Part shown: piece after piece, positions 7,427 through 13,028 of the stretch | Numbering within the stretch: the first letter of the stretch is position 1 | How the letters are laid out: each line of letters begins with the position of its first letter | DNA from: Phoronis ovalis | Lineage: Eukaryota > Phoronida > Phoronidae | Reading direction: 5' to 3' | NCBI GenBank assembly: GCA_028565635.1 | Contig: JAOXYB010040972.1 | Coordinates: 1-13,028 of the forward strand | Length of the DNA: 13,028 bases | Notes under the pieces: generated by a model | The model's database searches: none | What the model was told of the DNA's origin: nothing | The model's input: only the letters and a program-made list of their open reading frames with translations | Made by a program: the position numbers and the translations under genes

Positions 7427-10400
7427 GTAAGTGATGTTTTACAGTTATTCTTCTAACTTTATGAGGAAACGCATTCATCTTAATCCACCGCTCTTTCATA
7501 TGTGTTGGTACCACTTAAGATAAATACATGCTTTTGATAATTGCATCCTTTAATTCGGTGTTAATGGTTTGAGAAAGCAAATTTAGAATTTTACTCCGTT
7601 TTTTAGACTAGTTCAATAGTTGGATCGGATTCAATACAATACACAATAATTAATAAATAATCAGTTGCGAATATCCCTTTACCTTTAGGCCTTATTTATT
7701 TCTACAGCTTGTGATATATGTAATTAAGTATCTTAAAGAAATATTCTGGTGCATTGCAGTATTGGGGATTATAAAAACATTGGCTACACTGTGCAATGGC
7801 CAATGTAATCACACTTTTTCAAGTTTTTGTAATGCAAGCCAATCTGACACTGACATAATCACAGCACTCCCAAAATTAGCCCTGTTCTGTAAGACTGTAT
7901 ATGATGGACAATTCACATTATTGCATTAGAAACCTGGTATTGGTTTTGGCAATAACCTTTAATTTTAGGCAAAAAACATTCCCAATGCAAATGCCTCAAA
8001 AAATGTACTCCTTTGCACGAAAATTTCTTGAAACATGTCTAACCATGCACTTGCATATTGGGCATAAATATGCAGTTTTAAAATACAATATTTATACTGC
8101 CCAGAGAATTTTAAGTAGAGGTATGTGCTGATGGAAAAAATCTAAAGTTTTACCTATCAGTAGCAAACAATGTCAGTTTTTTTGCAAATATAGCTAGGGT
8201 AGCAATCCAAAGTTCAAAGTTTTGAAAAATAACGTGAAGCAAATTTGCCGAAACAACCATGCATGATAAGACTAACTTTCATTTATCAATCTGCAAAACT
8301 CCCAGTTCTAGCTCTTAATTCATGAATTAACTTCTAGTTAATTTTGTCTGAATACTTTGAATGATACTGATTTAAAGTAAACTTCATTCTCTAATTTTCA
8401 GGGCAGGTAAACCCCCAACAGGTCTTCATTTCGATGTTACTAAAGATGGTAAGCTAGTCCAGGTATGTCTCTTCTGTATTTTGGAATCATTTATACCATT
8501 GAGGCACACCACCACAATATTCTGCACATGAACTGAGCCCTGGATATATAGTATCATATCACTGGGTTTACACAAGTGCTACAGAAAACTGGTATTTTAT
8601 CAGCACCTAACTGAAGTTTGTAAAAGTGATATTTAATACCAAATAAGTATACTATTTGTGCCTAGCTGGCGTACTTAGAGTGAATAAGGTGCCACTAACA
8701 TGGCATTAATTTAGATGCATCTTAAAAGAATAATTTCCAACAAGAATTACCAAAATTGCTCGATCCAATTATTACAGGAAGTATGTTGGTGGCCATGGAA
8801 GCTGCTGTAATGACCTTTATTACCAATAATATAAAGTGCTGATGACATCAGAGGTGAACAAGGTTTGCATGTAACCATATTGTAAAAATATATTTTTGTT
8901 AATATGCACCCATAACAATACCAAGATGCAGTAATTTGCTGAAAATATCCCTTATGCTATACCTTTGTAGAAGTATTATATTTCATTATCAAATCACTGC
9001 CTGATAAACAAAATATAAATAGTTTTATAGTTTTTCACCATACAAATGCATCCAACCTTGTTCACCTCTAATATAAGAGCTCAATGCATTATGGGTATTA
9101 AAATTTTCTAATGACAGCTTCCAGAGCCCCCAACATTAATCCCTGTAACTTCAAAATGGATTTAACAATTTTGATAATTACTGGAAAATTATTCTTTGAA
9201 AATATATATAAAGTGATGGCTTATGTTATTTTAGTGGCACCTTATTCACATTAATAGTTAAACTGTCCTCATTGAATACTATAAATGTAATTTTCTTGCC
9301 TGTTACAGAAATTAATGATTGATGAAAAGAAATGTTACTTCTTTGGTCGAAATCGTCAGTTATGTGATTTCTGCATTGATCACCAATCTTGTTCACGCAT
9401 CCACTCAGCTCTCGTTTGGCACCGGCATCTCAACAGGCCATTCCTTATAGATCTTGGCAGCAGTAAGTTTTGTCCAATGCATCTGTATGATAATTCCTGC
9501 AAGGGCAGAGTTTTAAGTTCAGAGGTCTGATTTAAGGAAATTAAATTTATAAACACGGTAGTACTTTGATGGTCAAAACATTATGTGTGCACAATGGGAC
9601 CATGATTATTTATATATCAATTGCAAACTGTACTAATGACTTACATTGATTGATTCAATTTAAATATTTTCCTATTTTAAGCTCATGGTACTTTCATTGG
9701 GACTATCCGGCTAGAGAGAAATAAACCACAGCAAGTACCTATTGATAGTGAACTTCACTTTGGTGCATCAACACGTTTATATATCATCCGAGAACGGCCA
9801 CAAATACCAGTTCCATCTTCTGGTGATGGCAATAAATTAAACGAGGATATCGAAGGAGGCTTGTTAGGATTACCAGAAACAGAAACAGAGTTAGATGTGA
9901 GTTTTAATCAAGGCAATCATGCTAACGTTTCCCCGTTTCTGTTAAGAAAGTATAATTCTCAAGTCGTAAATAATAAAGTTCTTGTGGCTGTATGTGCTAA
10001 CTGAGGAAACACTTTTATCGCATTATTAAGAACATGCAGGATGTTTGCAGTCCAGCATCTAGCTTTAAAAAAAAATTCAAGGAATCAATTCCACTGCTAA
10101 ACATCCTCACTCCAGTGTGCTTTAAACATTTGTAGAACCTAACAGAGTTTAACACAGCTCATAATCGTCGTCCAACACAAATTACTGATTCTGTTGCAAA
10201 AGTGAAAAGAAAACGGAAAAGCACTCATGTGGGATTCAATGAGGAGGACGATGTGATTAACCCTGAGGATGTCGACCCTACCATCGGCAGGTTTCGCAAT
10301 ATGGTGTCAACTACTGTTATACCAAAAAAGGTAATAAACAATAAATGTAGTTTTATTTTTAACATTTAGTATGATGTCAAAGTAAATGTATTGTCAAAAG

Positions 10401-11160
10401 TTCTTAGTCTTCCTGTGATTAATTCAGGAATAAAGATTTTAACACAGTTTCTTGTGTTTTAGCAACTGAGTAGAGAAAGATTTGACAGAATCTACTGGAT
10501 GCCTATTTGTAGTTTTCAAAATTAATACAGTTTTGTAAAAGTTTGTAAATATTAATTGTTCCAGCTACAAGCACTACAATTGTTAAACTACTGATACTCA
10601 CTCGTATAAGAGTTAAATGTGATTCGATCAGAAACTAAAGAAACATCAAAGGCTAGCAATTTTTCTGTGTCCGTTGAGTATTTGTAACATGATGTAGTCA
10701 ATATTGTTAGTTCTTCACCACTAACAAATAATATCTCACTTGCAGTTGATAACATAGCCAATATCACTAACATTAAGTCAGGCTACTAAAACTTTATTTT
10801 GAATTCAACTTGTAGAGGATGAAAACTGATTCCGGTGAACTGGGACCTACTCTGACAGAATCTATTACGAAAAGACTGCACAATTTTCCATACGGAGGAC
10901 TTTATCACAATGTACCACATGGCGAAGCTGAGGAACATACTAGTCCAACAGGCTCAGAAACATTTTCATTTGCATCTAAGCTTGGTCTTGGAATGCCTAA
11001 CTTAGCACCTAGTCTAGAGGATGCGCAACAAATGGAGCAAATTCAGTTAGCACGGCCAACTGTTCAGATACAGGCAGAAGAGTCTAAAGAACCCAGAAAG
11101 AAAAAATATGCGAAAGAAGCGTGGCCTGGAAAACGACCAACACATTCATTACTTGTGTAA
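7398..11160 (+). CDS. PPP1R8: NIPP1, nuclear inhibitor of protein phosphatase 1, complete, six exons
   Basis: Six exons (7398-7426, 8402-8462, 9309-9462, 9682-9896, 10136-10330, 10816-11160) join into 332 codons; human NIPP1 has 351. The FHA domain spans about residues 20-110, with FGRN (42-45), SRIH (59-62) and THGTF (82-86). In the family it binds phospho-Thr partners such as CDC5L, SF3B1 and MELK. 'GLLGLPETETELDNLTEFNTAHN' is highly conserved. A basic nuclear signal, KVKRKRK, lies at 175-181. The PP1-docking region follows: HVGF (184-187) sits where vertebrates have RVTF, then 'INPEDVDPTIGRFRNMV'. The tail 'KKKYAKEAWPGKRPTHSLLV' matches the vertebrate C-terminus, which carries a second inhibitory/RNA-binding site. 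The protein acts in the nucleus as a PP1 regulator and splicing-associated scaffold. The start ATG has A at -3 and G at +4. Confidence 0.97.
7427..8401 (+). other. NIPP1 intron 1
   Basis: 975 bp. Open frames at 7711-7929 and 7901-8131 overlap each other and lack family features. A segment at 8045-8072 resembles sequence at 3061-3087 (see findings). Confidence 0.85.
8402..8462 (+). CDS. PPP1R8: NIPP1 exon 2
   Basis: Encodes 'WAGKPPTGLHFDVTKDGKLVQ', aligned to the segment just before the FHA core. Acceptor TAATTTTCAG, donor CAG|GTATGT, phase 0. Confidence 0.95.
8463..9308 (+). other. NIPP1 intron 2
   Basis: 846 bp, two thirds of it occupied by the foldback element at 8680-9249. Confidence 0.9.
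8680..9249. mobile_element. 570-bp foldback (long inverted repeat) element, MITE-like
   Basis: The two ends are a perfect 19-bp inverted repeat, GTGAATAAGGTGCCACTAA (8680-8698) against 9231-9249. Inner blocks also pair in the right order: AGAATAATTTCCA (8727-8739) with 9182-9195; a roughly 22-bp block with about four mismatches around 8783-8804, matching about 9115-9136; and the perfect 13-bp GAGGTGAACAAGG (8851-8863) with 9056-9068. The arms are therefore about 190 bp around a loop of about 190 bp. No open frame for a transposase is present and no clear target duplication was seen (flanks CTTAGA / ATTAAT). It is probably a non-autonomous DNA transposon; two opposed copies of a short repeat is the alternative. 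Confidence 0.8.
9309..9462 (+). CDS. PPP1R8: NIPP1 exon 3 (FHA core)
   Basis: Carries FGRN and SRIH, the phosphopeptide-binding loops. Acceptor CTGTTACAG, donor AGCA|GTAAGT, phase 1. Its frame stays open past the donor to 9530, but that part is intronic. Confidence 0.97.
9682..9896 (+). CDS. PPP1R8: NIPP1 exon 4 (end of FHA and linker)
   Basis: Starts inside the THGTF motif. It encodes 'RLERNKPQQVPID', 'FGASTRLYIIRERP' and the acidic linker up to 'ETELD'. Donor GAT|GTGAGT. Confidence 0.97.
10136..10330 (+). CDS. PPP1R8: NIPP1 exon 5 (PP1-docking region)
   Basis: 65 codons in phase 0 holding the nuclear signal, the RVxF-type site in the form HVGF, and 'EDDVINPEDVDP' with 'GRFRNMV'. Acceptor CATTTGTAG, donor AAG|GTAATA. 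Confidence 0.97.
10331..10815 (+). other. NIPP1 intron 5
   Basis: 485 bp, AT-rich. A 61-codon minus-strand open frame (10588-10773) has no support. Introns 3 (9463-9681) and 4 (9897-10135) are short and equally plain. Confidence 0.85.
10816..11160 (+). CDS. PPP1R8: NIPP1 exon 6 (C-terminus and stop)
   Basis: 114 codons plus TAA. The middle is divergent, keeping only 'RLHNF...GGLY' and 'MPNLAP' from the vertebrate protein. The last 20 residues are almost identical to the family. Confidence 0.95.
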   Translation, partial: RMKTDSGELGPTLTESITKRLHNFPYGGLYHNVPHGEAEEHTSPTGSETFSFASKLGLGMPNLAPSLEDAQQMEQIQLARPTVQIQAEESKEPRKKKYAKEAWPGKRPTHSLLV

Positions 11161-11312
11161 ATGTCTATGCATGTAAAATGTTGTGCTGTAGGTTTTACAA
11201 AAGTGTGACCACATTTATAAAGTTAGGCTCATTTATAATAGTATAATAGTTGTTAATTTTGAACTGTAACTTGTGACACTACTCAGTTACGTAACCAACT
11301 TAAACTTCTGCT

Positions 11313-11318
11313 AATAAA
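11313..11318 (+). terminator. Poly(A) signal of NIPP1
   Basis: AATAAA about 150 nt after the stop codon, the first such hexamer downstream and in a suitable AT-rich setting. Confidence 0.6.
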
Positions 11319-11339
11319 CAAGTTTTATACAACTGCCAT

Positions 11340-12283
11340 TAAAACGAATGCACCAGATTGCCAGAAAATGTAATCATCAAAAAATATCTGATCGAGGATC
11401 ATGCCCCAGAAGCATAGAATTTGTCTGATGCTTGCATTATGCACTACTCTGGGTTTGCGTGTTAACATGTCAAGAAATGTAATTGTGTCTGCTCTGGTAA
11501 AGTGTGGTATGAAGAGTAATTTATCACGATTCGTATAAATTTAGTGCAGCTTCAGTATCATAGTTTTGAGTCACATTTCGCATCTAATTTTGTGATATAA
11601 TTTTTACATTTAAAATGTGCAAATCAAATGAATTTTACTGAAATATCAACAGTTACATTTTAATTATTTTGTGTTAGTTCAAGATGAAACCAATTCTGTT
11701 TGGCTACTAGATTTGGCATACATTTTAGTGTATAACATCGGCAGAGTACTGTCATTCCTAGTATGGGCCCCCTTTTTCCACCCTCCACTTTTTGCAAATA
11801 ACGTTTGACCTAGACTGGACTCTGGAGTCGTGAATAATGAACATTTTTTTTACTCACATTGCCCAAAGTGTAGATAAATTATACTTTTTCAGATGTGTAA
11901 CTGATATTTAGTCTATTTTCATTACTAATAAAAAAAAATAATGATCAATTTATTGATATCACTGTTATAAATGACGAAAAAAACGAGTAAAATTACCAAA
12001 ATTGTCAACTATCAATATATTAAATCCATATATAATTAGTCCATTCTACTTTTAACCTTGATTTTCAATAAATGATTTCTGGGTGCAAATTTCCAGGACT
12101 TTGTTTACTGGATGTACATTTGATGCTATAAGGGTTTGTTACCTTGAACCTAGGTCACACCCCTACCAAGTTTTTTGACCAGTACCCCTGAAGAAGATTG
12201 TTGTGAAATAAAAAACAGCAAGGCAGATTATTAGTTATGAAGCCTCACTATCTCAGTATATATCAATTCCCAATGCCCGATTT
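11340..12283. other. Intergenic region downstream of NIPP1
   Basis: About 0.95 kb of AT-rich sequence with only short open frames. No recognisable repeat, RNA or coding segment was seen, apart from a GC-richer run around 11763-11790. Confidence 0.6.
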
Positions 12284-12346
12284 TTGGCTTTAAAAAATTG
12301 CATACGATGGTCAGGAACGGAACTATCACATTCCTGTTTCAAAATA

Positions 12347-12475
12347 GCCACCAGGGGTGCTATAACTATAGGATGTCAATGTCTCCCACCAGGTAGCGCT
12401 TCCACTATCGTGACGTTTCCAGCACTGACTTTGGAAGACAATGGATCGGTAGGAGGAACGAGTGCCATCTGGTGG
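12347..12475. promoter_or_regulatory. Cluster of CTCF-like motifs
   Basis: CCACCAGATGGCAC on the minus strand (12462-12475) fits the 14-bp core CCASYAGRKGGCRS at every position. CCACCAGGTAGCGC on the plus strand (12387-12400) has one mismatch. A third, weaker match (CCACCAGGGGTGCT from 12349) keeps only the first ten positions. The first two face each other 61 bp apart. The cluster sits between NIPP1 and the next gene's first exon. The binding factor is inferred, and it applies only if this lineage has CTCF. Confidence 0.45.
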
Positions 12476-12511
12476 AAGACAATGTATAGGATGTAACATT
12501 AACAATCAAAG

Positions 12512-12553
12512 ATGTCTGCGCCCGTCGAGTTATTTCTTTACACGGAGATTTAG
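12512..12553 (+). other. Possible upstream open reading frame in the leader of the last gene
   Basis: ATG in fair context (A at -3) followed by 12 further codons (M-S-A-P-V-E-L-F-L-Y-T-E-I) and TAG, about 275 bp before the candidate start codon at 12828. It counts as an uORF only if transcription starts upstream of it, which the sequence does not show. Confidence 0.2.
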
Positions 12554-12827
12554 TCGTCATTTTTACTACTTTTCTCTCGGCCTTTTGTGTGTGGTAAAAG
12601 TTCGACATCGTAATGTGCACGAGTGATATTGTGAATATCGAATCCCGAAAGCATTAGCCTGACTGAAGATATAATGTAGGTGTTACACCGGATCAATGAC
12701 CCCCGACTGCATGATATTGATACTATTGATAGCCATATGATTGACTTGTCTCCGTACATTCATTGGATTGTTCTTGGGTTTAGGAAGAAAGGTGGCATGG
12801 TCCGCGACCAGAGGCGGTATAATTTAG

Positions 12828-12935
12828 ATGAGGAAATCGACATCGCTTGTTATCTTGGCTGGATCGAGTACCGTATTCTTAGTATTTCAGTTTTATTTTC
12901 TAAATGATGTGCTCGAACAGAGGTCCGACGCAGCG
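12828..12935 (+). CDS. Candidate first coding exon of a signal-anchor (type II) membrane protein, 3'-partial
   Basis: ATG directly follows an in-frame TAG and opens 36 codons ending exactly at GCG|GTGAGT, a consensus donor in phase 0. The peptide starts M-R-K-S-T-S, then has a hydrophobic run (about residues 7-25, LVILAGSSTVFLVFQFYFL), then a polar acidic stretch, NDVLEQRSD. A short basic head, a helix of about 19 residues and a hydrophilic stem are the pattern of Golgi glycosyl- or sulfotransferases and other type II proteins. A cleaved signal peptide is the alternative. No family can be named. The start context is weak (T at -3). A longer open frame at 12680-12907 in another phase lacks an early ATG and reads past the donor, so I prefer this one. 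Confidence 0.5.
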
Positions 12936-12951
12936 GTGAGTCCTGTGCTGT

Positions 12952-13028
12952 GGCCCGGGGGGGGTACTCAAGGTTTTTTGACTACGGGGATGTGCCGCGG
13001 AACCCAATCCAAAATTTTGGCTTTCGGT
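12952..13028 (+). repeat. Interspersed repeat, partial (GGGGGGGGTACTC...GATGTGCCGC type)
   Basis: It begins GGCCCGGGGGGGGTACTC and contains GGGGATGTGCCGCGGAACCC. From memory, this layout (G run, TACTC, then a GTGCCGC box) resembles a short repeat that is abundant in several marine invertebrate genomes. It is GC-rich, unlike its surroundings, and runs off the window. It lies 16 bp inside the putative intron after the donor at 12936. Confidence 0.5.

Noticed and set aside
7711-8131. Two overlapping open frames in NIPP1 intron 1
   Set aside because: Different frames overlap each other and neither resembles a known protein. NIPP1 exons 1 and 2 join perfectly around them.
12284-12496. 70-codon + frame and the antisense 71-codon frame (12405-12620)
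   Set aside because: They cover the regulatory motif cluster. The openness is explained by base composition, and neither has homology I recognise.
12575-12587. TCTCGGCCTTTTG, identical to part of the 5' end of U2 snRNA
   Set aside because: The match stops after 13 bases; the following U2 sequence (branch-site pairing region, Sm site) is absent. It is probably chance, or a remote remnant at most.
12680-12907. 75-codon open frame on the + strand
   Set aside because: It starts from a non-ATG codon, has no recognised family, and reads past the donor used by the better-supported 12828-12935 exon in another frame.

Overview
This is metazoan nuclear DNA. It is AT-rich, its genes are split by GT-AG introns of about 180 to 1,330 bp, and two of the encoded proteins are clear animal orthologues. 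The AT content, the intron sizes and a 'GGGGGGGGTACTC ... GATGTGCCGC' repeat at the right end suggest a marine invertebrate (cnidarian, lophotrochozoan or non-vertebrate deuterostome). The species cannot be fixed from the sequence alone.

Layout, left to right. (1) About 152-2204, + strand: three exons of a laminin-G-type (concanavalin A-like) domain from an extracellular or cell-surface protein. Its 5' part lies outside the window. Its 3' end is uncertain, and a candidate last exon carries the stop at 3527-3529. (2) 7149-3938, - strand: a complete four-exon TMEM14-family gene of 102 codons (mitochondrial membrane; TMEM14C is linked to haem synthesis). I rebuilt it exon by exon, including a 46-nt last exon that is easy to miss. 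(3) 7398-11160, + strand: a complete six-exon PPP1R8/NIPP1 gene of 332 codons, a nuclear regulator of protein phosphatase 1 with an FHA domain. (4) 12828-12935, + strand: a candidate first coding exon of a new gene encoding a short basic N-terminus and a signal-anchor helix, followed by a good donor site. The rest of that gene lies outside the window.

TMEM14 and NIPP1 are head to head, with 248 bp between their start codons, and probably share a bidirectional promoter with NRF1-like half-sites. The LamG gene and TMEM14 are tail to tail. NIPP1 and the last gene are in tandem, separated by about 1.67 kb from stop codon to next start codon. That gap holds a cluster of CTCF-like motifs in its right part.

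The least expected structures are: a 570-bp foldback (long inverted repeat) element inside NIPP1 intron 2; the CTCF-like cluster, including an inverted pair, at 12347-12475; a GC-richer island at about 2890-3085 that is open on both strands; and the repeat at the right end. No prokaryotic operon, CRISPR array, rRNA or tRNA was seen.
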